Shown: piece by piece, positions 15,251 to 24,578 of the stretch
Numbering within the stretch: the stretch's first letter is position 1
Layout: every line of letters begins with the position of its first letter
Assembly: GCF_025642155.1 (NCBI RefSeq)
Contig: NZ_CP106798.1
Span: 8,184,001 to 8,248,000 of the forward strand
DNA from: Streptomyces sp. HUAS 15-9
Lineage (GTDB): Bacteria; Actinomycetota; Actinomycetes; Streptomycetales; Streptomycetaceae
Direction: 5' to 3'
Length of the DNA: 64,000 nucleotides
Program-made: the position numbers and the translations under genes
The notes under the pieces: generated by a model
Told to the model about the DNA's origin: nothing
Database searches by the model: none
The model's input: the letters and a program-made list of their open reading frames with translations, nothing else

Positions 15251-18133
15251 GTGAGCGGATCGGCGCCGGAGCAGACGGAACAGTCGGATCAGGCTGACGA
15301 GACGGGAGGGGGAAGACAGAGCGACGAGACGGAGTGGTTCACCCAACCCGTACGCCGCATCGCCCGTCCCTGGCGAGAGGAACTGGCCCGGCGGCTGACT
15401 GCCATCGACGCCTTGGGCCCGGCGGAGCGGGACGTGGTGCTGGAGGCCGGCCACACCGCCCTGCTCAGGTCCCTGCACGCGAAGCTGTCCCGGATGTTCC
15501 TGATCGAACTGCACGCACTGCGTATGGCGGCGGGGGCCGGGCCAGCCGACGAGGGCGCGGAAGGGGCCGGTCCCGATACAGGAACATGGGCCGCCTTCAT
15601 CGAGCAGGCCTGCGAGGAGGGCTATCTCGACCAGTTGGCCGGCCGATACCCCACCGTCGGCTCGCGGATCGCGGCCGTGGCACGGCTGTCGGTGGCGGCG
15701 ACAGCGGGCTTCGCCGAACGGCTCGCCGCGGACCGCGAGTTGCTGTGGCCGCTGCTGGGGGCACCGGCGGGGGAACTGCGAGAAGTCGCGTTCGGAGCGG
15801 GCGACAGCCACCGAGGCGGGCTGACCGTCAGCCGGGTGGACTTCGCCGGCGGAGGCGTCATGTACAAGCCCCGGCCGTCCGAGGCCGATGTGGCGCTGGG
15901 CGCCCTGCTGGACGAGCTGTATGAGGGCTTTCCCGGTGCCCCGGCGCCGCACGAGCGTATCCGGGTGCCGCGCACGCTGGCGCGCAAGGGCTACGGCTGG
16001 GCCGAGTTCGTCCGCCACCGCTACTGCGCGAACGACACCGAACTGACCGCGTTCTACCGCAACATCGGCCACTGGCTGGCCGTACTCCGCTTCACCGGCG
16101 GCACCGACATGCACGCCGAGAACATGATCGCCGCGGGACCGGTGCCGGTGATCGTGGACGCCGAGACACTCTTCGACGCCCCCGCGCCCTTCCCGCCCAG
16201 CGGCCGGGGCGACGCCGTGGACGTGGCCGCCGCGGCCATCCGCCGTACGGTGCTGCGTACCGGACTGCTGCCCGTACGCGGCACCGGCTTCGCGCTCGGC
16301 GGGGTGGACATCTCCGGAGTCGGGGCGCTGCCCGGCCAGCAGCCGCTGATCCCGAATCCGGTGATCGCGGACGGCGGCACCGCCGAGGCCCGCTTCGAGG
16401 TGGACCTGGTGGCCATGCCCGGCGCGGGCAACCACCCCAGCCCCACTCCGGTGTTGAGCACGTACTGGGACCGGATCCTGGCGGGCTTCCGCGAGATGAC
16501 CGCGTATCTGTACGGGCCCGGCATCGACCCGCATCTGCTGCTGCGCCGCTTCGAAGGCGCTCAGGCGCGACGGATCCTGCGGCCCACACAGGCGTACGTC
16601 GACATCGGCCGGATGCTGTGGCACCCAGCCTCGTTGCACGACGAGGCGGCGGCGGTCGAGCGCGCCCGGGACATCCTGCTGCGCAACGCGGAGGTGCTGC
16701 CCGGCGCACCGACGGACCGCGCGGCGATCGACGGCGAGATCGCTGAACTCCTCGCCGGCGACGTACCGATGTTCACCTTCACCGTGGACGCGGCGGCCGT
16801 ACGGACCACGGTCGAGGACTGGCGCACCGCCGACCTGGCGCTGGAGGAGTCGGTGATCCAGGACGCGCTGGTGGGCGCCTACCTCAATGAGCGTTCCCTG
16901 CCCGCGCGGGTGCAGGAGGCCGCCCGTGACCCGCACGCCCGTGACCGGGAGCGGCGCCGCCGTGAGCTGGCCGCGCGGATGGTACGGCGGCTGTGCGACG
17001 GTGCGGTGCGCGGCGAGGACGGCACGGTCACCTGGATCAGCCCCGTCTTCACCCCGGCCGGGTGGTCCATCAGGGTGCTCCCCGCCGACCTCTACACCGG
17101 GCAGGGCGGAGTTGCCCTGACCCTCGCGGAGTATGTGACCGAGGCGCGGGCAGGCAGGGCGGACCAGGTGCCGGGCGTCGCCGAGACGTACGAGGGGGCA
17201 CTACGGGTGCTGATCGGCACCGAGGACAAGACGCCGACCCCGTCGCCCGGGGCCTTCAGCGGTGCCGCCTCCCAGGTGTGGACGTGGCTCGCGCTGCACC
17301 GGGTGCTCGGTGAGGACCGGCTGCTGGAGCGGGCCGCCGAAAGGGCGCTGCTGCTCGCCGAGGGGCGACTGGTCGAGGACGACATCGAGGTGGACCTCCT
17401 CAACGGGGCGGCCGGCGGAATCGTCCCCCTGCTCAACCTGGCAGCGGAGACCGGACAGGACCGCTGGCTCGGCGCCGCCGCGCACATCGGCCGCCGGCTG
17501 GCCGGGCTGGTCACGGTCGACGCGAGCGGCGCCCGCTGGATGACCCGGCTCAACCCCGAGGGAATCGGCGGGTTCGCCCACGGCGCCACCGGAATCGGCT
17601 GGGCGCTGACCCGGCTCGCCCTGAGCGACGCGGGTTCCGCGGCGGAACGGCGCGGCTGGACCCACCTCGCTGAACAGGCCTTCGCCTACCAGGAGTCCCT
17701 CTACCAGCCCGAGCACGGCAACTGGCTCGACGTACGCGTCGGCGCCGAGGAGGACTTCTTCACCAGTTGGTGCCACGGCAGCGCGGGCGTCGGCATCGGC
17801 ATGCTCGACCTCCACCGGCGTACGGGCGATCCCGCCCATCTCGACATGGCCCGGCGCGCGGCACGCGCCTGCGCCGCCGAGGGGTTCGGCTGGAGCCACA
17901 CCCTGTGCCACGGCGACCTCGGCCTCTGGGAGTTTCTGACGTCGATGAACTTCGGTGACCCGGCCGACCTCGACGGCGAGATCCTCACGGGCCTCGAACA
18001 ACGCGGCCCGGTCGGCGGCCTGGCCCGCGAAGCGTTCTCACCCAGCCTCATGTCCGGACTGTCAGGCGTCCTCCACACCCTGCTCCGTATGCACCCCGCG
18101 GCCACCTTGCCCAACCCTCTGCTCCTGGACTGA
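15251..18133 (+). CDS. lanM: Class II lanthipeptide synthetase LanM
   Basis: 960-residue bifunctional enzyme. The N-terminal DUF4135 dehydratase (to ~residue 560) uses ATP to phosphorylate and eliminate Ser/Thr of a precursor; it contains GGGVMYKPRPSEADVALG, WAEFVRHRYC and TGGTDMHAENMI (His288). The C-terminal LanC-like cyclase (from ~residue 600) adds Cys thiols across the dehydro residues; its zinc ligands are visible as Cys841 (SWCHGSAGVG) and Cys886-His887 (LCHGDLGLWEF). Length is at the normal LanM range. GTG 15251 is chosen because the reading frame upstream of it overlaps the precursor gene and is low-complexity Arg/Pro-rich. It follows the candidate precursor by 199 bases. No lanT, protease or tailoring gene follows; downstream is gene debris. 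Confidence 0.93.
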   Translation: MSGSAPEQTEQSDQADETGGGRQSDETEWFTQPVRRIARPWREELARRLTAIDALGPAERDVVLEAGHTALLRSLHAKLSRMFLIELHALRMAAGAGPADEGAEGAGPDTGTWAAFIEQACEEGYLDQLAGRYPTVGSRIAAVARLSVAATAGFAERLAADRELLWPLLGAPAGELREVAFGAGDSHRGGLTVSRVDFAGGGVMYKPRPSEADVALGALLDELYEGFPGAPAPHERIRVPRTLARKGYGWAEFVRHRYCANDTELTAFYRNIGHWLAVLRFTGGTDMHAENMIAAGPVPVIVDAETLFDAPAPFPPSGRGDAVDVAAAAIRRTVLRTGLLPVRGTGFALGGVDISGVGALPGQQPLIPNPVIADGGTAEARFEVDLVAMPGAGNHPSPTPVLSTYWDRILAGFREMTAYLYGPGIDPHLLLRRFEGAQARRILRPTQAYVDIGRMLWHPASLHDEAAAVERARDILLRNAEVLPGAPTDRAAIDGEIAELLAGDVPMFTFTVDAAAVRTTVEDWRTADLALEESVIQDALVGAYLNERSLPARVQEAARDPHARDRERRRRELAARMVRRLCDGAVRGEDGTVTWISPVFTPAGWSIRVLPADLYTGQGGVALTLAEYVTEARAGRADQVPGVAETYEGALRVLIGTEDKTPTPSPGAFSGAASQVWTWLALHRVLGEDRLLERAAERALLLAEGRLVEDDIEVDLLNGAAGGIVPLLNLAAETGQDRWLGAAAHIGRRLAGLVTVDASGARWMTRLNPEGIGGFAHGATGIGWALTRLALSDAGSAAERRGWTHLAEQAFAYQESLYQPEHGNWLDVRVGAEEDFFTSWCHGSAGVGIGMLDLHRRTGDPAHLDMARRAARACAAEGFGWSHTLCHGDLGLWEFLTSMNFGDPADLDGEILTGLEQRGPVGGLAREAFSPSLMSGLSGVLHTLLRMHPAATLPNPLLLD

Positions 18134-18181
18134 TGGATGGCAGCGGCGGTGTCAGTGGCGGCTGCTTTCATGGCTTTATGA

Positions 18182-18260
18182 ACACCGAACTGGGGCACGC
18201 TCACCGGCGCCGTGTGCTTCTCGCTCGGGGGCCTGCTCCAGCTCTTCGAACACCCCTAGG
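18182..18260 (+). pseudogene. Fragment of a small membrane protein C-terminus
   Basis: After an in-frame TGA at 18179-18181 the sequence reads NWGTLTGAVCFSLGGLLQLF and ends EHP-TAG at 18260. It resembles the last helix of a small membrane protein (YrhK-like in flavour) with no start codon or upstream coding region. Probably debris; too short to be certain. Confidence 0.35.
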
Positions 18261-18340
18261 GGGCCGCAGGGCGACTCGGCCGACACCCACTTACGGCGAG
18301 GACAGCGAGAAGCACCCCGCAGTCCTCGCCGCGAGGGCCG

Positions 18341-18553
18341 TCATAGCAGGGGTGGGGCGGGGGGAAGCGCAGGGTGCGACGGCATGGCCGGTCTGGCAAC
18401 CGGCGTGCCGGTCTCGAAGGAACCGATGGAGTGCCCCGTCCGCATCACTGCCTCGAGGTCGCGCCGTATGCTCGCGGCAGCGTCGCGGACCCGCGCGGGC
18501 ACGTCACCGCGCTCGGCAATGAGCTGGTGATAGATGGGGGCGTCCTGAAACAT
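18341..18553 (-). CDS. Small conserved Streptomyces protein of unknown function
   Basis: 70-residue protein starting MFQDAPIYHQLIAERGDVPA, then RVRDAAASIRRDLEAVMR and a Pro/Ala-rich tail ending PALPPAPPLL. The first 40 residues resemble a widespread short actinomycete family (M-F-x-D-x-PIY-x-QL-x-AERGD pattern, from memory) with no known role. ATG 18553 with GGAAGG upstream is preferred; longer starts add 43 residues without that pattern. It lies in a region of gene debris but appears intact. Confidence 0.65.
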   Translation of the reverse strand: MFQDAPIYHQLIAERGDVPARVRDAAASIRRDLEAVMRTGHSIGSFETGTPVARPAMPSHPALPPAPPLL

Positions 18554-18702
18554 GGGCAACGTGGCCTTCCGATCGGCGGTTTCAACCGCTTTGCAACGGC
18601 TGCCGAGTGTACGGCCCCCCATCACCACCCGTGTCCGCGGGATCGCCCCCTGAGATGCCGACGCCGACAACTCCGCTCGCACTGATCAAAGAGGGAATTC
18701 CC

Positions 18703-19241
18703 ATGCCTGAGGAACGATCAGGGGTCGACTTGTCCTCGACCGGTTTCGACGCCGCACGGTGCGCCACCGACCTTGGTGTGTACCGGGCCTGGCCCACGGG
18801 ACGTTTCGCATGACTCGACACCGCGGGCGAACCACTTGCCGCACAGGTCACCGGGCTCAACGCCCTGGCGGCAGCCCTTGCGGCCCATGACCTGACGCTG
18901 CCGCGGGACTTCATGACCTTTCAGACCGGCGCCGACCCGTACCTCGCGCTGGACGAGGTTTCGGTGACCGGCTGCTGGTCCGACGTCTCGCAGCCGCTGC
19001 CCCGTCCAGTGGAGCCTGGTGCCTTCCTCGTGCGGTTTCTGCGTGATCAGCAGGACTACGTCATCTGTCACCTCTACCACCGCCCGGCGCACATCTCGAC
19101 CACGAGTACGAGGCACGGTGCGACGGGGAAGGGACGGAGACCGAACTCGACGATGCGGAGGAGCAGCGGGCCGCCATCCTCTGGTGCGCGCCGTCGTTCG
19201 AGGAGCAACTGCGTGACTGCTTGCGGCACTACGCCACCTGA
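18703..19241 (+). pseudogene. Broken unknown Streptomyces gene: nonsense codon plus frameshift
   Basis: ATG 18703 opens MPEERSGVDLSSTGFDAARC and meets a TGA at 18811-18813. The same frame continues LDTAGEPLAAQVTGLNALAA, LTLPRDFMTFQTGADPYLAL and VTGCWSDVSQPLPRPVEPG to about 19086 (YVICHLYHRP). There the frame must shift to read DHEYEARCDGEGTETELDD and AILWCAPSFEEQLRDCL, ending at TGA 19241. Together they form one recognisable acidic cytosolic protein of unknown function common in Streptomyces. At least two lesions, possibly also a shortened end, indicate decay. Confidence 0.8.
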
Positions 19242-19259
19242 AGTCCCTCAGCCTGACGT

Positions 19260-20000
19260 TCAGGACAGCGCCGAGCGCCTGGGCGGTGGTGGCATCGCGC
19301 GCAGCAGTTCCCACAGGGGGCGCGAGCCGGAGGCCCACACGCCCAGTGTCCGGCGGTCGACGACATGCAGGCGCTGCTGCTTGGCGAACGCGACCGCCGG
19401 TGCGGTGACTCTTCCGTTCGTCACGATCACCGCGACGTCCGCCCCGTGCACCTGCCGGGCCGTCCCGTTGAGCACCTGAAGATCCGGCGTGCCAACGGCC
19501 GAGCCCCGGACCCCGTCGCGGCGGTGCTTGCACTGGATCACCCAGCGCCGCCCGTAAGGGTCCGTCGCCTTCACGTCCGCGCCCAGATCGCCACCGCCGC
19601 CGACCCGCTGAGCGTCCGCACAGCCGTCCCTGCGCATCAGGTCCCGTACCGCGTCCTCGAACCGGGCATGATGCAGCGCGTCCAACTGCAGCAGCGCATA
19701 CCTCAGGCCCTGTGCGCGAACGGCCTCCCATCGGGCCCGCTGTTGCCGGTTGTAGAACCAGCCGACGGCTGCGAGCGCGGCGAGCACCAGGCCGACGACC
19801 AGGACCCACCAGTGCGCCAGCAGCCAGTTGACCACCGTCACCACCACGCCGATCACTGCGACGCCTGCCACGAGAAGGCCGATCAGCTGGGCGTCCCGCT
19901 GCTTTTGTCGCCGCCTGCCGGGCCGCCGAGTACGCCGCCGCGCGGGCGAGCGGCGCCGGGTCACCGCTGCGTCCCGGCGGAGCGGAAGTGGACCGGACAC
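19260..20000 (-). CDS. Membrane-anchored Mrr-type restriction endonuclease-like protein
   Basis: 246 residues: an Arg-rich cytosolic N-terminus, two membrane helices (residues ~38-80), and a C-terminal Mrr_cat nuclease fold. The motif FEDAVRDLMRRDGCADAQRV, GGGGDLGADVKAT and WVIQCKHRR gives the expected catalytic D-(Q/E)xK set (Asp of GADV, QCK). Mrr-type enzymes cut modified or foreign DNA; membrane-anchored versions are common in Streptomyces but their role is unproven. No methyltransferase partner adjoins. ATG 20000 is the first good start. It is convergent with the broken gene at 18703. Confidence 0.85.
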   Translation of the reverse strand: MSGPLPLRRDAAVTRRRSPARRRTRRPGRRRQKQRDAQLIGLLVAGVAVIGVVVTVVNWLLAHWWVLVVGLVLAALAAVGWFYNRQQRARWEAVRAQGLRYALLQLDALHHARFEDAVRDLMRRDGCADAQRVGGGGDLGADVKATDPYGRRWVIQCKHRRDGVRGSAVGTPDLQVLNGTARQVHGADVAVIVTNGRVTAPAVAFAKQQRLHVVDRRTLGVWASGSRPLWELLRAMPPPPRRSALS

Positions 20001-20189
20001 CTCACGTACCGCACGTATGACCGGACTTCAGGCACAGCTGCCTCCCCCTGGTAGCGCTGACAAGCAGTCAGGGAATCACCACACGCGGTGATCCAGGAAG
20101 ACCGGAACAGGTCGCCGTACGTGCAACTCCCCGCCTGCGCGGGAAAGTTGGTGTGGGAAACTGTTGGTACCCGTTGAGAGGAGCGCGGT

Positions 20190-20987
20190 GTGACCCAGGA
20201 CGGCGTGCGTGCCGACGAGATAGACACCAGCAGGCCGCATCCTGCCCGGATCTACGACTACCTGCTGGGCGGCAAGGACAACTACGAGGTGGACCGCGAG
20301 GCCGGTGACGAGCTCGCCGCCGCGGCGCCCGAGGCACGGATCGGTGTACGGGCCAACCGCGCCTTCATGCAACGGGCTGTCCGGCACGTCGTGGGCAGCG
20401 GTGTCCGACAGATCCTCGACATCGGTACCGGGCTGCCCACCTCGCCGAACGTGCACGAGATCGCTCAGGCGGCGGCACCGGACGTGCGCGTCGCGTACGT
20501 CGACAACGATCCGATCGTGAGCGCGCACGGCAACGCGCTGCTGAGCCACTCCGGCAAGACCAGCATCGTGCTCGGCGACCTGCGCGACCCGCGCGCCATC
20601 GTGGATCACCCCGACGTCCGCCAGGTCATCGACTTCGACGAGCCGGTCGCCCTGCTCCTCGTCGCCGTCCTGCACTTCCTCACCGACGCGGAGCAGCCCG
20701 CGGAGGTGGTCGCCACCCTGCGCGACGCGCTCCCGCCCGGCAGCTTCCTGGTGCTCTCGCATGCCACGGGCGACTTCGCCGATCGCAGTGGAGCGCAGGC
20801 TGTCTACAACAAGGCCACAGCCACGCTGAATCTGCGCTCCCGCGCCGAGGTGGAGCGATTCCTCGACGGCTTCGAGCTCATTGAGCCCGGCCTGGCCCAG
20901 GTCCCGTTCTGGCGCCCGGACGTCCCGCCACCGGCCAGATCCGCCGAGATCGGCTTCTACGGGGGCGTGGCGCGCAAGGCCGGCTGA
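20190..20987 (+). CDS. SAM-dependent methyltransferase (PF04672 family)
   Basis: 265-residue Rossmann-fold protein of the actinomycete family formerly DUF574. Signature start RPHPARIYDYLLGGKDNYEV; SAM-binding loop ILDIGTGLPTSPNVHEIA; acidic end of strand 2 VAYVDNDPIV; LHFLTDAEQPAEVVATL near the active site. These are paralogous in Streptomyces and their substrates are unknown. GTG 20190 is preceded by GAGAGGAGCGCG. Monocistronic. Confidence 0.92.
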   Translation: MTQDGVRADEIDTSRPHPARIYDYLLGGKDNYEVDREAGDELAAAAPEARIGVRANRAFMQRAVRHVVGSGVRQILDIGTGLPTSPNVHEIAQAAAPDVRVAYVDNDPIVSAHGNALLSHSGKTSIVLGDLRDPRAIVDHPDVRQVIDFDEPVALLLVAVLHFLTDAEQPAEVVATLRDALPPGSFLVLSHATGDFADRSGAQAVYNKATATLNLRSRAEVERFLDGFELIEPGLAQVPFWRPDVPPPARSAEIGFYGGVARKAG

Positions 20988-21024
20988 ATCGGCGTCCGCA
21001 GCGCCGGGTCGGCACCCCTTCCTC

Positions 21025-22089
21025 TCACATTCGGCCAGGGCCTCCTGCTTCCGGATCCGCGCCCGGGTGAACGGGCGGAACAGGTATGTGGGATGCCGGC
21101 TGCCCGGGCCAGGGGAACGGCGTCGGCGCAACGGGCAAAGGCCCGTACGGTGCGGCGAAGGGGACCGGTGGCGCGGGGGGAGGGAGCGGCGCAGGGGCCG
21201 TACGGACCGGCGGACGGCGGCGCGTCAGCCACACCACCGCCGCCGTGTACAGGGCCACGCTCGCGACGTCGAGTGCCACGATCTGCCAGCCCGCGTCGGC
21301 GGCGGTGTCGTCGCTCTTGAGCCCGTCGACGACGGCGGCCGAGAGCCCGAAGGCGACGAGGTTGTTGACCGTGTGCAGCGCTATGGCCGCCTCCAGACCG
21401 CCGGTGCGCCAGGTCAGCCAGCCCGCCGTCATCCCGACCACCACCAGGTCGGCGAAGCCCCAGGGCGTGCCCCAGCCGTGCGCGGCGGCGAACAGGAAGG
21501 CCTGGGGCAGCAGCGCCCACCAGGGCGAACGCAGGAACGCGCCCACTGCCTGCGTCAGCCAGCCACGGAAGACATACTCCTCGGCGGCCGCCTGCAACGG
21601 CACCAGTACGACGAGCATGGCCAACGCGGGCACGAACACATCCCAGCCCGCCCACCGGGACTCCGCCCCGTCGTCCGCGGGCAGCAGGAGCATGCCGCCC
21701 ATCGCCAGGCCGAAGACGGGCGCGGCCACTGCCCCGCACAGGGCGAGCCAACGCCATCTCAGCCTCCCGGTGACCGAGGAGAGCGTCCCCGCCGGGCGTC
21801 GACCGATCCAGCGCACGGCCAGCAGTACGACAGGTGTCCCCGCGGCGATGAGCAGCAGGCTGACGGCGGTGTCCGGCACGGGGCCGAACTCCACTGTTCC
21901 GTCCGGCGCTTCGGGGTACCCCTCACTGGAGCCCCAGCCGGAGATGACCGCGTCGAGCACGCCCACCGTGATCATGTAGGCAACGGCCATGAACAGGGTC
22001 CCCACCAGCGGACGCCACCATCGGTACCGCACCGAGAGCCGGGCCAGCCGATGGTAGGGGAGTGGTTGGGGAAGCAGCGGATGTGTCAT
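21025..22089 (-). CDS. CPBP family intramembrane metalloprotease
   Basis: 354-residue membrane protein of the CAAX protease/bacteriocin-processing family (Abi, PF02517). The Glu-Glu motif AAAEEYVFRGW (Glu170, Glu171, Arg175), His204 in FAAAHGWG and His239 in ALHTVNN are the expected catalytic set. Eight or so helices; the C-terminal ~60 residues are Pro-rich and cytosolic. ATG 22089 begins MTHPLLPQPLPYHRLARL; an in-frame start at 22125 is possible. Substrate unknown. It lies 7 kb from lanM, so a link to peptide maturation is not supported. Confidence 0.9.
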   Translation of the reverse strand: MTHPLLPQPLPYHRLARLSVRYRWWRPLVGTLFMAVAYMITVGVLDAVISGWGSSEGYPEAPDGTVEFGPVPDTAVSLLLIAAGTPVVLLAVRWIGRRPAGTLSSVTGRLRWRWLALCGAVAAPVFGLAMGGMLLLPADDGAESRWAGWDVFVPALAMLVVLVPLQAAAEEYVFRGWLTQAVGAFLRSPWWALLPQAFLFAAAHGWGTPWGFADLVVVGMTAGWLTWRTGGLEAAIALHTVNNLVAFGLSAAVVDGLKSDDTAADAGWQIVALDVASVALYTAAVVWLTRRRPPVRTAPAPLPPPAPPVPFAAPYGPLPVAPTPFPWPGQPASHIPVPPVHPGADPEAGGPGRM

Positions 22090-22226
22090 ACCGGCAGCTT
22101 GCCTGCCGGCTCCCTGCTCCGGCATCGCCCTGCGGCACGACCGGTGCCTCTATCGCTGGGTAGGGACCGGTCTCGGTCCGAGGGCAGACGTCCTGCGCCC
22201 GGGTTCCGCATACGCTCGTGGGCGAC

Positions 22227-24578
22227 ATGGAGACGATACGCAACTGGCTTCTGCCGACCGTGCTGGCGGCCGTACAGATGACCTGGCTGTGGCCGGGGCT
22301 GGGGCCGGCCGAACCGCCCGGCACCCTGGGCGTGATCGGTGTCGTGTGCGCGCTTTCCGTGGAGACCGTCGCGCTGGGCCGGCGACGGCGGACCCCCGTG
22401 CGGGCGCTCACCTGGGCACTGGGCGCCCTCGTCCTGGGCCAGGTGGCCTGGCCGGACGGCTGTGTCAGTGTCGGCACACTGATCGCCGTGTACTCCGTCG
22501 CCGTCCGCTGCCCGGTGCCGGTGACGCGCCGGGCCGTTGCCGCGGCGCTGGGCGTCGAGTGGCTGATGGCCGTCGTACAACTGGGTTTCCGCGCCTCGCT
22601 CCTTGGGGAGATGGCGATCGCCACGGTCGTGTACGTCCTGTGCGCGGGTCTGGGCGAGGCGCGCCGCCAGTGGCTCGCGGGCCGGCTGACCGCGGCGCGA
22701 CGGCTGGCCGGGGCGGAGAACGCCCGCAGGCTGGCCGGCGATCACGAACGCCACCGGCTCGCCCGCGAACTGCATGATGTGAGCGCCCATCACCTCACCT
22801 CGGTCGTCGTCACCGTCGACGCCGCGCGTCGGCTGGGGGACAGCAGGCCCGACCTGACCGCCGAGGCGCTGTCGTTCGCGGAGCGCACCGGCACCGAGAC
22901 GCTGACCGCGTTGCAGCGACTCGTCGGACTCCTGCGCGACACCGACCATCTGGGCCCGCGGCCGATGAGCGGACAGATCGAGGAACTGGTCGCGGGGTTC
23001 GGCCGGTTGGGCCGCCCCGTCACCACACAACTCCCCGACGATCTGGCCGGCCCGGCGGCCGAGGCGATCCACGGCATCGTCCGCGAAGCCCTGACGAACG
23101 TCCTGCGGTACGCCCCCGGCGCCGCCGCGCGGGTGACCGTGCGACGCGAGAGCGGTCTGCTGGAACTGACCGTGGACAATGCGCCGCCCCGCGCGTCCGC
23201 GGCGCACGACACCGGCGGCCTGGGCGCAGGACGCGGAGTGGCCGGGATGCGGGAACGCGCGGCGGCGGTGGGAGGCGAGCTGACCGCCGGTCCCCGCTCC
23301 GACGGCGGCTGGCGGGTCCGTGCGACGCTGCCCGACGACACAGGGCCCCGGCATCCGCCCGGCCAGGAGTGGCGGCGCGACATCCTGCGGGAACAGCGCC
23401 TGGCCGACCCCGCGCTGGCGTTCACGGCGACGATCGTCCCGGTGGTCCTCGTCCTCGCGGACACGGAGGACTGGCCCGTGCACATCAGGCGCGCCGAGGC
23501 ACCCGGACTGCTGTTGGTCGCCCTGCTGCTGGCGCTCCACGCGCTGCCCCTGCTGTGGCGCAGGCGCGCCCCCTGGGCGGCATTCCTCACCGTGCTGGCC
23601 ACGGCATGGCTGTGGCCCGTGGCCGCCGTCGCGGTGCCCCTGTCCTCACGGGTGTCGCAGTTCTTCACCGGGGGGACGCTGACGGAGACGCTGGCTCTGT
23701 ACGCGGTTGCCGCCTATGGGCGGGGTGCCGCCCGCACCTGGCCGGCGGTGGGCGCGACGGCGCTCGGCGTGGCGGGCACCCTCACCGCCACCGCGTCCGC
23801 GGACGGCTCGATGATGGACGAGAGAGCCAGTTGGCCCAACGCGGTGCTGATGGTCGTCGTGTTGTGCGTCGTACTGGCTCCCGTCCTCGCCTCTGTGTGG
23901 GCGAGCGGCCTGCTCGTACGCCGGCGCCGGGTGCGCGTCCTGGCCCATGACGACTTCGCGCTCGCCAACTCGATGTGGCACGCCTACCGGGCCGCCGAGG
24001 CCGAACGGCACCGGCTGGCGCTCAAGTTGCGCGACGCCGTGCTGGACCGTACGGCCTCGGTCGTCGACCTGGCCCGGCAGGGAGGGCTCGAGGAGGTCGC
24101 CGCCGCTGCCCGGTCCGCCCTCGCCGCCATGCGCGAGCTGTTGCACAACCTCGGCGGCGAGTCGGAGGAGCCCGGCAGCAGGCTCGCCCCGTCCCCGACC
24201 GCGGCGGACCTCGACATGCTGTGCCACACCCTTCGGGCCGCGGGGCGGGACGTGCGGCTGCGGGGCCTGTCGGACGCAGCACGGGGCCTTCCGCCGTCCG
24301 TGAGCGTCTCGGTGTACCGCAATGTCGAAACGGCGCTCGGCGCGGGCGACCGGGGCCCGGCCCGGGTGACCCTGAGACGACGCCGCGACACCGTGCACAT
24401 CACGGTGTCGGGAGTGCGGCTGGCCGTCGCCGGCCCGGTCGCCGAACGGCTGAGCGTGCAGGCCGACACGGGAGAGGGACGGATCACGTTCGAACCGACC
24501 GGTACTGTACGGGTGTCATTGCCGGTCGGCCCCGCGCCGGCCCCCGTCCAGGAGGTGTCCCCGTCGCCATACGCGTGA
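22227..24578 (+). CDS. NarL-type sensor histidine kinase fused to a second, degenerate kinase module
   Basis: 783 residues. Module 1: N-terminal membrane helices, HisKA_3 box RELHDVSAHHLTSVVV with the phospho-His at 183, and an HATPase domain with EALTNVLRYAP (N box) and GLGAGRGVAGMRERA. Module 2 (from ~residue 395): another set of membrane helices, then a DHp-like helix RHRLALKLRDAVLDRT in which the phospho-His position is Arg, and an ATPase-like end with VYRNVETALGAGD but no intact N or G boxes. The second unit is thus probably a regulatory pseudokinase. Start ATG 22227 or GTG 22218. The stop overlaps the response-regulator start (GTGA). Confidence 0.88.
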   Translation: METIRNWLLPTVLAAVQMTWLWPGLGPAEPPGTLGVIGVVCALSVETVALGRRRRTPVRALTWALGALVLGQVAWPDGCVSVGTLIAVYSVAVRCPVPVTRRAVAAALGVEWLMAVVQLGFRASLLGEMAIATVVYVLCAGLGEARRQWLAGRLTAARRLAGAENARRLAGDHERHRLARELHDVSAHHLTSVVVTVDAARRLGDSRPDLTAEALSFAERTGTETLTALQRLVGLLRDTDHLGPRPMSGQIEELVAGFGRLGRPVTTQLPDDLAGPAAEAIHGIVREALTNVLRYAPGAAARVTVRRESGLLELTVDNAPPRASAAHDTGGLGAGRGVAGMRERAAAVGGELTAGPRSDGGWRVRATLPDDTGPRHPPGQEWRRDILREQRLADPALAFTATIVPVVLVLADTEDWPVHIRRAEAPGLLLVALLLALHALPLLWRRRAPWAAFLTVLATAWLWPVAAVAVPLSSRVSQFFTGGTLTETLALYAVAAYGRGAARTWPAVGATALGVAGTLTATASADGSMMDERASWPNAVLMVVVLCVVLAPVLASVWASGLLVRRRRVRVLAHDDFALANSMWHAYRAAEAERHRLALKLRDAVLDRTASVVDLARQGGLEEVAAAARSALAAMRELLHNLGGESEEPGSRLAPSPTAADLDMLCHTLRAAGRDVRLRGLSDAARGLPPSVSVSVYRNVETALGAGDRGPARVTLRRRRDTVHITVSGVRLAVAGPVAERLSVQADTGEGRITFEPTGTVRVSLPVGPAPAPVQEVSPSPYA

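Noticed and set aside
18133..18522. Plus-strand 129-codon frame right after lanM, as a possible second precursor or tailoring gene
   Set aside because: No ribosome site, Arg-rich with no Cys/Ser core, and overlaps a better minus-strand gene.
20120..20150. CRISPR-repeat-like string CTCCCCGCCTGCGCGGGA
   Set aside because: Only one copy; no spaced repeats and no cas genes in the window.
21025..22089. CPBP protease as the lanthipeptide leader peptidase
   Set aside because: Seven kilobases from lanM with unrelated genes between; family is too broad to support the link.
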